64,000 nucleotides of DNA from Hyaloscypha bicolor E (GCF_002865645.1 NW_020194557.1:744001-808000), one strand, 5' to 3'. Shown: positions 48,076 through 62,677, counted from the stretch's first letter. The notes: generated from the letters alone by a model not told the origin. Made by a program: numbers and translations.

Positions 48076-51000
48076 AGCAAGACTTCTTATGTTCTTCCTT
48101 GGTACCCTTGCGAATTGTAAGATTATGTAGAATCTCGTGTTTTCTCAAAAGAAGTTTGCGCAATTCACGCCACCTCACCCGCCCCAAAATCGTTTGCCGA
48201 TATGTACATGGACGCAACTCCACCAAATGCGACATGCACCCTGACAGAAAGATGAGACCACCCCAGAATACAATTAACAGGTACCTCAGAGAAACCTCAA
48301 ACTTGTAAAGGGGAAGTATAGTTCCCGGAAACGACTAAACTTTTGAAGTGTGGTCAGTGACTCGGCAAAAACAAGCCAACTCGTTTGGAAGACACCTCCT
48401 TTTACCCTTTCGCTATCAGCTGTCTCGCGACTTCCACTGCTCTTTGGCCCATCCCGTTCATTGAAGAACGGTGTTTGTTTGATTTGATTCCTATCTGTTT
48501 CCTCCATGCCTAGACTTTTCCGAAACTCTCGGTGTGTCCACCGTGTGGTTGATGACAGCAATTTGAGCTCGGATATGGGGTTGGAGACGTGTTGGATTTG
48601 CTGGATAGTTGGCAAACAGGGCAAGAAGAAGGGGGCGGTGGGGTGGTGGGACAGTTGGGAAGATGGTGTGTATCACAGTCGAAAAAGCTCGTCGAAGAGT
48701 ACCAAGAAGTAATCAGGGACAAACTCAAGAATTGAGTAATATCATAGAGATCTCTCAGTGTGGCTACCAAATACTAAGTGCGAGCTCAAGACGGGATCCA
48801 TTCAAACTACTAGTGACTGAGTAGAGTTCTTTTTGGTTGCATGTCCCCGGACAGGAAGGAATGGTGCTGCGATGTTGCCGCGAGTCACAACCACCACATC
48901 GAAACTGCCCCTCTTTGCTTTCCTTTGCTGGATCTTGCCAGCTCGCCTGAGGGGGTTTCCCTCCCAGTTTCTTCTGAACTCGAACGTCCTTCTCAAGCTC
49001 GCACCTGGGAATTAGGGCTACAAAATCAGCACGGGAGTAAGCAGAACACTCCGAACAGCCCGCTTCCTGGCGAGGCGAGCAGGCCCTAGATTCTCGTCCA
49101 ACAAGCACACGGCACACAACCCATGAGGATACTTGCTCGAGGGGATTGAGTTGCACGACTTCCCCTGGAAATGGGACAAGAGAAGACTTCATCTGACAAC
49201 CTGCACATCTCGCTCGAATGTACTGGCCTGATTCGAACCTATATCGATCGACATCAACAGCTGTCATATCGAAGCAAATAAGAAATTCAACACACGTGGA
49301 TATCATGCACAGCTGTAGGAATTTCTCTGAGCGAATGCTTCTTCATTATCGCGGGTGGGATCGCAAGCTCGTCGTCTCGCGCGAGTCTTCTGATTTCATA
49401 CGTATCGACATCAACGGCACCCCGAACTCCCTAAAGAAAAGAATTAAGCTAACAACATGGCAATCGTGCACTGCTGATTTGATACTTGAGAATACTTTCT
49501 CTCGATCTCTGACTGCTGTGCTTCATCTTTGAGAATCGACAAGCACGAAATGTCGCAACCACATCGTCAAACCGTGACCTATTCGGATTTGTTTGCGGAA
49601 CTTAAATGCAGCCTGATGCAGAGACAAGCATCCCGCATCATCTTGCATCGTCGAGCCGAGCTGCAAGTGCAGATACGGGGGAAGAAAAACAACATCCCGA
49701 TAGATACAACGCCGGCATATAACTCGTAAGAATCACAACCGAACTGCATGGCACTGCACAAAAAGCAAAACGCAACGTCCACGGGACGGCCCAGATGCCA
49801 ATGAACAGCCGGCGGCCCCACGAAACTAAACTCGTATCAACCTTTCTCCATGTCCAGATCTTTCTTCTGTTCCAATTTCGACTTTCTTACGGACCGAATT
49901 CTGGAAAGGGAGATGTGACCTGTCGAGTCCTTGAGACCGCCGGTCGCGCTGGAAGCCTGGAAATCCCCAAATTTTCAGCTGCCCCGACTCGGCTGTACTC
50001 ACCCGCAGCCCATGGGCCGCCTGTCTCTGTAGTCTCCATGGTCCACCGTTCCATCCCGACGTTTCTCCACCATCACACCTCGTTCTGTAGGATTTCATTA
50101 AGGGATGAGGTTGCGGCACAGCATAGCAACGCGGGTGAACTCGTCGGGCTTTCGAGACAATCCTCGGCAGTCCCAAGTTGAAACACTTAAGAGGCGTGCT
50201 ATAGAACCTCTTTCTGTCGAGGATCGCTCCGCACTCGCTCTCCACAAATTGTTTGGAGGGTCAGTCGGCCTGGCAGTCCAGCAGGAAAAAGCAAGTGTTG
50301 ATCCCACCTCGAGTTGCAACAGTCAATCATCCCACATGTTCATGCGGGTGCGAACTAACTTGCTGCAGCGCCACGATGCTGCAGAGGGCTGCAACGCAGC
50401 AGAGCGATCTAGAGACCATGGTCCTGTGGTCGGCACCTGCAGTCCCAACAGCAAGTGCTGGGAGACTGGCAGGGAATAGGCATGAAAATCGTACATGAAT
50501 GGTTTTTCAATGTCGTGTCATACAAAAGAAATGTTCAGCCAAAGAACACAGTACATCTCTATCACTTCTCAGATTGACCCGTGGGACGGATGACTGCAGC
50601 TGTCAAGCTTGGAAGTGGCTGCGCAGCAGCGCAACGACAGACGTTCCTTTTTGTATACGCTTGGCTAGGGTGATGATGAGATGGAATTTCGGCGCAAATG
50701 ACAATATCGACTGCTGTACTTCATACTCGCACAATTAATTGTCAGAATGAGGGGTTTGCGCAAAACAAAAAAGCAGATGGCTGACGGAAATTTTGTTAGA
50801 CGGCGCTTTGATGCCCTGCCAGACGAGTTGCAACACTTTTGATGGACGAGGAGCTGCAAAAGCAAAGCTTTGCGGACAGTTTCTCCCCTTGTCAGTCTCA
50901 TTGGAATATTCCACAGAATCTCCAACCTGCTCTCTAGCCGTTTGACCTCTTGCTGAAACGTTTTTGTGAGACCTTAATACCTTGGCGAGTATTATCGAGG

Positions 51001-54000
51001 CTTTCTGCAATGCAGTATATTCTCCGGTTGGAAATTAGCTCATGGGCCCCACAGGAGCACTGAATGCGCCCCACGAATACATGCCGGGCGAGAACTCTTC
51101 GTACTCAGAATAATCTCCTTGACGCCTATACTAGAAAATCTAGGGACGACGGAGAATATCGAAATGTCTCCATTGACGGCTGGAAACGCCGTTGTACGCG
51201 TGGAAGCTCCATTTCAGCTGAAAATTGGCGAAAAGGATTTGATAGGGGCTGACGTGAGCTCGAGTCATACCCCAATTTCCCAAAACATCAGATCACCGAG
51301 CTGCACCAAAGCTGCTTAGGGGCGGTTCAACTCAGAACTCCGCTTTCAAAAATAGTGGCAGCAAATATTCTAGCTCCACGGGCAAAACGAGTACGACTTC
51401 GGCTTCAATCTCCATAGCAACAAATCCTCCGTGTACAAGCAGCAGACTACCGAAGTTTAGGGACATCAGATGGGACAAAACAGGGCTTCGCTCAGGCTTC
51501 AAAACGTCCCAAGGACATGTTTGCCAACCAGGTAATCCTCGATATGGTTATCCAAGGATGGGGCCAGGTCACTGGGCTGGGTCTATGCGAACTCCTGCAC
51601 ACCGGCGATGGCAAGGTAAAGTCCTTGTCTGATACTCCGCCATGCTATCATCGGCATGTTCCAATATATTTCAACATATTGCAGAGATCTTCGCGGGGGA
51701 AGCCTTGGTTCTATTCTCCTCTGCTTGGTTAGTGGACGTAAAGCAATTCTCGCGGGACGATACTACTGTGACTCAAATCAGCCCGCGCTTGCTGAAATGC
51801 GCCCATTTTGTCACTATCACCGCGCAAAACTGTTTGGTTGGCTCGAGAGGAGTTGCTGGAGCTTGAAAACGACAGCCTATCTGAATCTGTTCAGAATTAA
51901 TGAAGCAGCTATTGATCAGATGCATACGGGATATGCAACTATTCGCAAAGCTGGCGGTTAACGGAATGGCCCGCCCAGCGGACGATGTAACCGAAGTCTC
52001 CTGTCCAGAGTTTCACTCTGAAATGATCCGTCACTGCTTAAAACTTGATCAACCGTATTTGACACTCGATAAAAGCAAGAATAAGCAAATCGCTACAAAG
52101 CATAGACCAGCAGTTCGAGTCAGCTGAGGGAGCGGATAACCTGATCCCCCCCAAAACTTAGGGGTTCTTTTTCCACAACTAAGACGTCACAAACTAAACG
52201 TCCCGCTTTAAGGTCCACATCAATTGAGCGACAAATCCCCATAAAATAACGTGGATACTGTTAGACTATTAAGCGAGGGCTGTCAACTTAACCTTATTCT
52301 GTGTGAGATGCGATTGGAAGTGAAGACTTGCATTTGTTACTCGATGAAACTTGATGAAACTTGAAGAAAAAGCCAGAGGGATGAAATGATCACCCTCGGC
52401 AGTTGAGGAGAGTATCTCTATGAAGATGTGGTGTGAAACTGTGAAATTAGGAGTTTTTTTTTTTGTAAATGCAAAAGCTTCTTAACTATGACGAACATGT
52501 TTTTTGTAGTACAGCCGCGCAACCAGCAAACAACCTAACTCATGGGCTTTCGGAGACTCCTCCGATATCACACAATTCATCAGGAATTCATCTCGGCAGT
52601 TCCACAGTGAAGTGGAGTCCTGAGAAAGCTTCTAGGCCCTCTGTTGGAGAGTCTTCCGATCTCATGCTTCACGAGTAGTGTAACCGAAGCATATCCCTTT
52701 GACAGTGAGCCGATCATCGACCGATCAAACAAACTATTTTGGGTACCAGAAACCTCTTCATCATCGCACGAAATGCCTTGACTTAGGGGTCTTTCCGCGT
52801 CTAAACTTCATGGAAGAACCTGGTCAGCCACTACCTTGATACCCACGCGATACGATGCAATCAGCATCCACTTAGTTGTGCTTTTATATATGATGATATG
52901 TGATGATATATGGTATGGGTCTTCGGTTATGACCGGAGAAACGTAGATCGTGATGATCAAAGCTCTGGATGGACAGTAGAACGAAGACCTGCAGCGCAGC
53001 AAGCAACTAATCGTGAGCTGCATTGGCGACGATGCTGCACCCCTCCTGCAACCAACAATTGCTTGCAGGATCGAGATCGAACCCGCGCCCTCTCAACGAA
53101 AATGATGCAGATAATCTACAGTAGACTATCAATTTTATACATCCAACTACTGTGCCATCATTCCATTCGAAGGAACGATACATATTGCCTCTGAAGGTGC
53201 CTTCGGCGTATGGCGGAAAAGAAAAAGGCAAGTAAGTAACTGACTGGTGGGCACGATTCGACAGTTCGCAGCTCTCCAGAGAGCTCTGCCTGCGGAAACT
53301 AGGGAACTCCCGTTCCCTTCCCATATCCACTCTATCCGCTGGGAGAATGCGAAAGAAATACTATCCTTACCGCATGCAACGCACTGCGATGCAAGTCAGG
53401 CGCTCGCAGAGATGTTCCCAACCTAATTGCGGTCGATCAAATCGGGAATATCTTTTCTTGCTTGCGTTGCAGCAACCTAAGCAGCCAGGCCACGCATCCC
53501 GATCGTACCTCTCCTCGCCACTAATAAACCACGATCCGCCATCGATATCTGCTTCTAGTCAATTGAATCCTCCATGCGTAATGCCATGATGAAGCGGTTA
53601 CACACGACGACGACGACGTCCAGAGAATCGAGATCGCCGCATGGGTCCCCTGTGTGCATCTCCCGCCATGGAACTTTGCCGAGTCCTGGCTGGAACTCTC
53701 AACACCACTCACTCACTTCGTATCTCCAACCACAATTAGCATCGAAGGGCCTTGACTTGACGGCCAGGCTTCCCTTACCTTCTGTGTGGGCATGAGACCC
53801 TGGAGTTGTTTTGTTGTCGCTGCCAGGGAAGCGGTTCTCGGGATTGCCAGGAGTGAGCGACCCATCAATGCGCATTCCTCTACGGCTGGCCGGATCCAGC
53901 CAGTCCCCCCTATCAAATCCATAACCCGGGATCTGACACCTGCCTGCCCCCACTAAGCATCAATATCAATCTCGATCAATAGAAACAGGCCGTTAGGTAA

Positions 54001-55040
54001 ACAAGGTTTCCTTACATAAATGCAGCAAGCATCACCCTTCTTCGCTTAAAGAAACGTATGGCACTTCTCCGCATGGTATTGCGGATCACCACCCTTTGAT
54101 TGGCAAGCCTGAAACTCATAGTTTTGTCTCACAGCAGTCCGTTGCGCCATTGCAATCAAGCTACGCTATTTGATTTGTTACTCCGGGACGCCCCCGGAGG
54201 GCCAAGCACCAACCAACCCGCATCGAGGAGCCCAACAGACGCGGAATGGGATCAATTGCGAGACCTGGCCGGCCCTAGTTTCTCCTTTCGCTGCAGTGCA
54301 ATGCATGCACTTCTTCATCACCGAGCCATGTCTCGTTATGTCTTGCCGGGTGCCGTGTCTCGGTCCTCAACCGTCTTGAACCGTCCGAAGCAGGAGGACA
54401 CAAGACCTATGTAATGGGATGGAGAGATGGTATGCTGCAAAACAGTACAGTACGTACGTAAACTCCAGACTAGCCTCCACCATTGGCTGCACAGTCAATT
54501 GAGGAAGCAGACAGCCGTTCATAGATGTCTGTGTATCCTGTCGACTCATGCCCCGCACCATCATCGTTGAACGTTTCGAAACTCTAGTGTAGCCAGCCTC
54601 CAATGACGCCGAAGACTGCGCCTCCACCACAACAGGGAAAGCCCCCGCGAGCGTCGCAGATCAAACGCTAAAACTGCAAATCTTCCCTAGCGAAAGAACG
54701 CTACTAAAGGCGTGGGATAAGAAGATTAAACAAATGCGGAGAAACGGGAAAGCGAAAAGTATTTGGAAGAGAGTTTTAAGGGGGGCCTTGTTGCTATTCT
54801 CGGGCTTTCCTGGCGCCTCAGGGATCGCCCCCTAATCAACTCAGAAGGGTAAGCCGGGAGCTCAGTGGGCTGATCCCTGAAAACAGCACTAGCACGTGTG
54901 TGCATGGTTTCTGCCCTCATTTCCCCTCTCCACACTACTTATCAATACTGTATTATGAAGGTTATTGCCCAGGAACAGAAATCTTAATTTGTTTGGGTTT
55001 TGGGAATTACCTATTTGTACCTTCCACTGGTTACCACTGG
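48076..55040. other. ~7 kb without a supportable gene
   Basis: Composition is GC-balanced, unlike the island, but open frames on either strand are short (the longest is 180 codons at 48,764-49,306 minus). They overlap each other in opposite frames and show no family motif. No tRNA or other RNA was found. It may hold long non-coding transcripts or anciently decayed genes. Confidence 0.5.
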
Positions 55041-55190
55041 TGGGGGTTCGTGAAAGCGATTTGACCACCACCAAAATTGGTGTTCCTCGCTAAGCTGGCT
55101 GCACGGCCCAGCCAGCGCAGCCAGCTTAAAGTACCTCTAAGACAAATTTACTATGTAAAATACTGGCCAAATCGCATTCACGAACCCCCT
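55041..55190. mobile_element. Small inverted-repeat (MITE-like) element, ~150 bp
   Basis: 55,042-55,068 is the reverse complement of 55,164-55,189 with about two mismatches (arms begin GGGGGTTCGTGAA). Inside lies a second inverted pair of 11 bases, AAGCTGGCTGC at 55,092-55,102 and its complement at 55,117-55,127. The whole would fold into a long hairpin. A clear target duplication was not found. Confidence 0.7.
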
Positions 55191-55459
55191 GTTATGGAGG
55201 GGAGGCACGAACGGGTAGGTGGTAGGTGTTTAATTTTAGAGAAGGCGGAGTGCGGGGGGATCTTCATATTATTGCCATTTTATGGGGTGAGATTGGGAAA
55301 GCTAGGAAGCGAATGTTTCTCGTCTCCGGATTTACAGATGATGCGCGGTGACGAAAAGATGGTTAAATGGATATCGATCGGTTCGGTGGGCTTCGGGTAT
55401 TAATATATTTCTATATTACAAACAGCAGTGAGACACGAACTGCTGCATATATTAAAAAG

Positions 55460-55517
55460 CACACACACTCTCTCTCTATATATATTGGGCATGCATCTTG
55501 ATAAGGATAAGATGCAT
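55460..55517. repeat. Compound microsatellite and hairpin
   Basis: A short (CA)n-(CT)n-(TA)n run is followed by ATGCATCTT (55,491-55,499) and its exact complement at 55,509-55,517, separated by nine bases. Confidence 0.8.
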
Positions 55518-58500
55518 ATGGAGGGGTACGCTATTATTTTTCGAAATTGAAGGTTGAGTTCTTAGTGGGTTATGGTTGGTTGGTAGACAGCTGAGGGCGA
55601 AGATGGTCGCCGTCAGTCAGTGCGCAGCAGCACACAAGCCATAAGCTCACAAGCTGAATCTTCGTCGCCCTTTCCTTCAGTCTGAAAAGAGTTTCAGAGT
55701 TTCCAGCCACAGGCTGACTGGCAGCTGTTCAGGGGCTTATGCGATATCGCTAGTTTGAGGATGGGTATCAGGATACGCATGTTACAAAGTGGGAGGAAGA
55801 CGAAGCGAGCAGCGATTCGGAACAGATTCGGAAGACGGATGAACGTCTGTGCGAGCTTGGGTTTGTGATCGGAAGCCGGAAGGACGCTTTGATGGGGTCG
55901 TTCTGGGTCCTTCAGGGCTTTCGCCACTGCAGTCATATTTCTTCAAGTTTCTCCAAGTGGCTCGGAAGAGAAAGATGAGGCATTTCAAGTGCGCGAATAT
56001 TAATGAGTGGTCAACTCGTCGAGCATCCTTGAGTCGAGGAACCAAGGTTTCCGCAGCAGGAACACGACTGAGTGGCCACGTACTGGACGATTGCTCACGA
56101 TCCCCGGATTGACGAACAGACTGAAAGGAAGGAACAGACATGACGAACAGACAACGTCAAAGTCCCGAATTGAATCACCGGACACAGCTCTCTCGATCGG
56201 CGGAAAACGTGCTGGGCATGAACTACTCAATGCGCAAGATAGGAGAATACTCTGTAACAACACCGAGAGCCGGACGCTCATGCGCTCAGTACTCGCATGA
56301 TTCAAATTTCCAGAAACAACATGACGTGTGCACATAAAGACCAAACTTCAGATTAAAAGATCCCTTGACCTACTGATAGGAAATAGGATGCGAAAGGGCA
56401 GCTTCCAAAAGCCCCTGCGAAAAATTCCCAGCTGTGTGGTTCATGATCCTTTTCGATCACGGAAGCAGAACCTCCAGGCCGCAACCGAGTACCACTTCTT
56501 ATTCAGCTCTGACAAAAACATGACATCAAATCCCCAGTATCCTCTGTCCCAACCACGACCTTAATGAGCGTCGTCTCCAGAGATGAAGGAATTGCGGGGA
56601 AACCATGTCCTTGCCTTCACATCGCAGAGCACAGAAATGAGAAACGTTTGCGTACGTACAAGCCGCGACTTAAGCCGTGCCGTCCCGCGGAAGACCTGTC
56701 CGTCGCACGTTGAAAGTATAATGTGCGTCATGCATTTCCAACTTCACATGTGCCCAAGTATTCTTGTCGCAAAAGGTTCTCATAGGCGGATCGCCGTTGG
56801 GGTGTGGCAACGATACCAGAATTGCTAAAATAAAGGATATGGGTTTTACTGGACATACTTTGAACAAGAGACTAGCCCTGGTAAGTGGTCTCATGAATGA
56901 TGAACTGCAGAGAGAGATGCACGAACATCCAGAAGAAGCACGAAACGCGGGGAATCATACCTAGGTAAAACATGGCGGTGAGGTTGTGTCGACTTCAACT
57001 GTACCAGACTTCCCATTCGCCTACGCCGTTTGTCTTACAGAGCACCTCATCCCGCGATTAGGGGCCCCAAAGTTTGGTGTAGGTTTGGAGGGTACAAGGC
57101 AGTACTGACCGCTGTCCGGTCCAGGTAGGTATTATTGGGATCTGAAAGGACGGAAAGGAAAGGGGTGCAGAGAGGCCAATAAGAAATCCGCGGGCGGAGA
57201 AAATTCATCAAATAGGGCCAATATTGGTCAGCGGAACTGAAAGCACCCTGGTATCAACCACGCAGCAATGCCTGACCTGGTGCAGAAAGGCAGGTGCTGC
57301 TGCTTACACATGTGTCTATCGCAAACACCAAAAAAGAGGGCACCCGTACTGTACCCCGGACCGAACTTGGAATTTATCAATCAAATGTCAAGCAGATATA
57401 CTTTTCTGGATGAGCATGAAAGGGGATGGAGGGTGCGAAACCGCACTTGAGCAATGTCTATTTTGTGATTGGCGACTTCAACCAGCCACGCCGGGCTCTG
57501 TGCAACGGAAGGATCCTTTCCTCTATGCGAGGGAGATCTGGGGCTTGCAGGCTCAAAAGTCTGGCTTCGATAATGGGCCATGGAATTCTGTGTCTGCTCT
57601 GTCGAGCAACAACACGCGCACACGCTGCATTGTTCGCTCTATACCCGCATATGCAAGGTAGATGTACGTAACATGCGAGGGAGTGGAAGGGTATTGATGA
57701 GTGCATTGTTCCTTCCTCCACTGGAGTACCAAAAATGGAGATGGATCCTGATCATGAGGAGTTGCCGTTGGCGTTTTGGCTTCCAGGCCTAAAGTGGCGA
57801 TTCGGAGGCAGAAGAGTTCTGTCGTTGTATTGGTGTGTAGTTGTTTGAGCGTGCGTGGACCTGCGTTCTGGCTTGCGTGGAGTTGAAAGTTTTTTTTACA
57901 CACCCTTTGCAATAGACAACGCAGCACCTGAATCGCGTCGCGGGTCGAGCGTACATGAAGAGGGTGTGAAAAAAGAGCCATTGGCCACCGATCCAGGAAG
58001 TTGGGGGCCAGCGAAGACGGACCTTTCTGCCTGTACGGGGCGCTGGCTACGAACTGTCGACACTTTCAACAAGTATTCGACTGAGCTGAAGAGTGGACGC
58101 AGTCACCGAGGTGACTAGTTGAGGTGCTATAGCTCGCGAAGCTATACACGTTGTCCTCCTTGTGTCGACACAACTACGAGGTTGAATAGCCACTGCAACG
58201 TGGCCTTCTGCCCGTAGCTCGAACCCTTTTACGCTTTTACGACTGGCTACTTTCCAAACGACGACTACGAGGGCACAAGGGATATAGCATTTGAGTACTC
58301 GGGGGAGGAGGGAAGGTAGACGCTCAAGTTGGACGATCGGGCTCCCGCGATAGCCTCTTGCGACAGGTCCTTCGTCCTTAATCGATCGGGTCAAACGAGT
58401 GGAGGACACCTTGCAGATGCAACCCGAGGATACCGGCTGCGAGTACTACTACGTTATATCTTCTTGGGGAGGGTACAAGTCGGGAGGGGAGTAGACGGGC

Positions 58501-58791
58501 GGGAATCTATTGGAATTGGTGTCGAGCGTAGGGCTGACTCCCAACCGGCCGTGGAGAGTCCTACAATGAGAGCTGGCAACAGCACTACACAACTTGAAAT
58601 GCTTTCAAAGGTCTATAGGGGCACTGTAATACCGCGGGATTAGGGACCCGGGATTGCTTGTAATGGGGGGTCTTTTTCCCCTTGTGGTTTTGACACCTAT
58701 TACAAGTAGTACTCTATTTGTAATTCCTATATGCTTAGCACGTCCCCATACCCCACGGGAGGTCGGCTCACGCCCACGGACGTAAATAACT

Positions 58792-58813
58792 ATCAAATCA
58801 AATCAAATCAAAT
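58792..58813. repeat. Pentanucleotide microsatellite
   Basis: Four tandem units of ATCAA. Confidence 0.85.
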
Positions 58814-61800
58814 CCAGGAAGTTGGGATGAAAGAATTGGAGATCCCTAATCCGTCAGTTGGAAGTCTCGAGCGCGGAGATTGAAATCTCCCTCGGAACGG
58901 TTCTGCCATTGGGTGCAGCAAAGAAGCATCAATTCCGGGAGGGGCTGGCGCAGTCAGCAAGTAGCTTTTCGGGGCCATGACTCGGGACCCTGCACTGTCG
59001 TGCGTGCATTGTGCATCCAGCTTCGATCGGCCCAGGAACAGGAAATAGGAGGCCGCAGCAAGCGCTCCCTATCCTGAACGTCGAGTGTGTTGCCGTTCCC
59101 CACCTGTTTGGTTCAGTGTGCACTCCCAAATTGAGGCAGCTCGAACATTAATCCCAAGATCTCACCCCGGCCTTCAACGAGTGCTACCCACGGCTCACCC
59201 ACACAAACGTGGTTTCTATACCGACCTGCATGCTACTGCATACCCCAGACTGTTGTGGAATGTGTAAAGTCACCTCGTCAATAGTCGATCAACGCATAAG
59301 ACAGCGAGTGGCAATATGATCGGAGGCGGCGTACGTTCGACACCAAACCAACTCTCGGCATATACCAAACGCTGGCGATAAGGTTTCGATGCTTGTGGAG
59401 GGGTGGAGAAGGGCCAGAACACACGAACGACGGGAAAAGAAACAAAAGGATCCTATTCTCCGAGAATTGTGGGACAGCAGATTTTTTTCCCCCGTAGCTT
59501 CCTTCAGATAAGGGTGCGGATGATGCAGCACATCGAGTGCATCGTGAAGCTTAACTCAAACCAAGCGGGCAGGTCCGCATCATGGCAACGGCTCTGCTTC
59601 AAAGTTGGGTTAGCCGTCGCCGGTGTTGATTGATGCTTGTATTATGAGATAGGAATAGCAATATTGCATGTCTGCTGAGCAAGGTCCGAAGATCTTCCAT
59701 AGTGTGAAAGTCAAGGTTGAAGGTCTATCGAGACCTCGAATGTCGGGAAATTAGATAGGGGTGCCGATAACGAGTCATGAAGGAGAGGCAGAGGAAGGAG
59801 CTACAATCTTGAATAGTTACTCCTCGACGTTGATTGTGACAACCTTTCATCAGATCACTGTTGGATGTCAACCAGAGACGCTACTCCTCGCAAGCCACTT
59901 TCCGCCGCCAGCTCCAAAGTGCCGATGAGCAGCAATGTTTATTCGACTCTTCTATTCCATCCCGACGTGGGTCTTACTCCAACATCAGGGCTCCAGACGT
60001 AGTTGCTCATCACAATCACATCACATTCCTTCGTGAGATGTGCGGGCCGGTCGTCAGGATGTCGAGGTGAACGGTTTCCGAATTTCCGAAGAGGTACATG
60101 GACAGTAAGCGCATGGTCCGTGAAACGAAGTTGTCGGACAGCACTATCCGCCCCGCCATTCCAGGGTCTCTGGAGGGGTACAGTAGTGGGGTTGGGCCAC
60201 CGAATCTGCCGTAACATATTACACTCCACGTTCCTTGTGTCAATCACCCTTGAGAGACCGGTATTCATTCAATTCAGCACTGCAACTCGACAACCGACGA
60301 CGCTTGCCACAGCCAGCCTGGAGGAAGTCCCGATAAGATATGCTGGTGATAGGCGTTTCACAGACTTCCCTTGGCTTGCGGTTGCTAGTCCAAGGCCATC
60401 CCCCTGACCTAGCCAGAAAGTTCTGTGGAGTATCGTATCTGTGCTCGCTGCTAGATGCCCAGCCGCTAGTGTCTGATTATTATGCGACAGGACTTTGGCT
60501 TTCTCGCGAATCGGCTCGATCAACCGAAGCTGCTATTCAGCTCGTTAGACTTTACCATCTCCCGTCTCTCGGTGCGGTCCCGACTTTATCATGAATCGGA
60601 AACTGATAAACAGGCGTGGCCGCGGTTTTGCCGTCCCCGGATATCACTGAAACACTATGGCTCTGGTCAGTTCGAGGTGGACGGCCAGGTTTATCAGCCA
60701 TATATGCCGGAAGAGACCATTGTCACCCGTGCAGTATCTCCGACCAGGATACCGCAGCGACTGTGCACATGCATATTACCCCTGGCCCTGCTTTGTGCAG
60801 CTTACTTTGTGCACTGCATGAACTGTTGCAAAGTTCTGGTCAACCTTCCAATTGAGGCTTGCATCTTTCGTGGGGAACAGCTACCAAACTACCAGCTAAC
60901 AGAGGAAGCTTGTGCGTCAATAATTGAAATCGATTGCCTCGTTATGCAGATCTCTCGATACCGCAGGTGACCTCTTTGTATCTTCGATACGAAATCAGCA
61001 TGGCTTGAAGCCACGGCCGCTGGACCAGGGCTGGAAGTGTGGGGAAGGCGATCCCCCTCCGGCAGACGCAGAGAGACTTGACCTAACAACGCTGAAGCTA
61101 TCAATACCGCCCCGAAGCCTCGACTTGCGGTGCGGTCTGCGGATTGCGGTTTGCGAAGGGCGAAATGCCCCGCGTCGGCAGTGTCGTCAGGAGAGGTCCG
61201 AGCGCAGCGCTCAGACGTCTGCCGCAACCACATGGTATGTAGGCGACTTCGCGCGCAAAAAAACGTTAACTCGAGTGACAATATCCCGAGTCCCGAACGA
61301 GCGCCGCCATTTGGCTTGGCTTTCTGAGGGGTGTTGATCCACCAGAGGATCATCCTCAGATTGCGAAAATGAGGCAGTCTGCTCTCAACTCCCCCACGCC
61401 CTTTTGGGACAGACGTCCGAATGGCGTTGCAGGATCACGGTGGTGGCCAAGTGGTGTGATATGAGCAGAAAAGTTCTTCTGTCTAGCCGGTTTTGTTGCG
61501 TGGACATCCTTTTCAGAATAATCCCCGCTATCCGTTGGAAGGGCACCACTGTCCAACGTCCTGGACCGTTACCAAACTTTTGCCTGAAGGCAGGCTCAGG
61601 AAGTGTTGAGACCAGTGTTGTGCATATCGTCTGGCCTCAGATACTGCAGCCAAAAAACTTTTGTGCTATTACCAGATCCAGGGACCAAACGAATGACCCG
61701 TCAGAAGAGCCTCAGAGGCCGAGATTGTGGGGTAAGAGTAAAATCTCAACCTCCAACTCCTAGCCACCAGGCACGGTCCACTTCACTCACGAGGGCAAAG

Positions 61801-62677
61801 TTCATGTGGCCCGTATTCAGCCTATGTAGGTTGACTGTGACGGCTCTGCATGGCAGGAAGAAGGTCGAACGAGACTGGCATTTCAGCCAAAGCGAGCCAC
61901 TAGCAGCCCAACATTCATACTGACGGTTTGACGTTTGTTTGAGAATCTATTTGTAATAATTAGACAAGAAACCGCGAACTCTTGGTCCGTGTAGTGGGGC
62001 CAATGGACAGCTGTCGAGTTGACAGCAGATTGGCAATGTTAGATGCTGTTTGCATGAGTGCCGCAGAGCCTGGTAAAGAATGCAATGTACTTGGTGATAC
62101 TGAAGTCTGGACGGGAGAGGCAAGCAGTCAAGTCTGGCCAAAAATGTCGGTGTGCCCAGAAGCAGCTCATTGTAGAGAACGAGGCAGGAGAAAGGTTGAG
62201 AAAAGCGTCATGTGCCTAGCCAACGCAATGGCACACAGAACTCGAGAACCGAATCTTTTGATGATGTGCTTGTGTGCCGCATTCAGGAGGAAGAAATAGA
62301 GGCCCCACTTGGGCCATGGACTCAGTTGAAGATTGCCGCATAATGAGATCTCAAGACTCGTCATTCCAGGTACGATCTGTAGGCAATAGATCCAGCGTGC
62401 CATCAAGATAAAGCTCCTCCCCCTCTTGGAGTGAAATCTTGTGGTCAGCAGGTGGCCACGGTCGAGTCCAGGAAGATCTTGGATGCAGTAGGCCATTCTA
62501 GAATAGGATGTTCATCCGAACCGGGTGAAGATGACGCGGAGAGGCTAACGGATGATCAGGAGCAAGCGAGCAGAGCAGCCCGTTTCGATTATGTTTCAAA
62601 ATTCCAATCCCAAGGGTCTCCCGAGGGTGGCGACGGCGAGAGGATCGGAGAGGGCGATGAGAGACGGGCTGCTGTTC

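Larger units (their letters stand above)
55191..62677. other. ~7.5 kb without a supportable gene
   Basis: Mixed-composition sequence with many overlapping short open frames and no recognised protein or RNA. A compound microsatellite and hairpin occur near 55.5 kb and an ATCAA-type pentamer array near 58.8 kb. About 62,300-62,480 on the minus strand reads a short protein-like stretch (QEGEELYLDGTLDLLPTD) that may be another exon of the neighbouring minus-strand gene, without proof. Confidence 0.45.

Noticed and set aside
48764..49306. 180-codon minus-strand open frame
   Set aside because: No family motif, no plausible splice partners, and overlapping frames on the other strand are equally open.
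53070..53110. tRNA-like words on the minus strand (GGGTTCGATC, as in a T-arm)
   Set aside because: The five bases on either side of the loop do not pair, and no matching acceptor stem or anticodon arm could be drawn.
57224..57981. Overlapping 140-145-codon frames on opposite strands
   Set aside because: Composition is irregular and no domain is recognisable; mutual overlap suggests chance.
60482..61353. Frames of 137-162 codons on both strands
   Set aside because: Read in full, they lack motifs and are shadowed by equally long opposite-strand frames.
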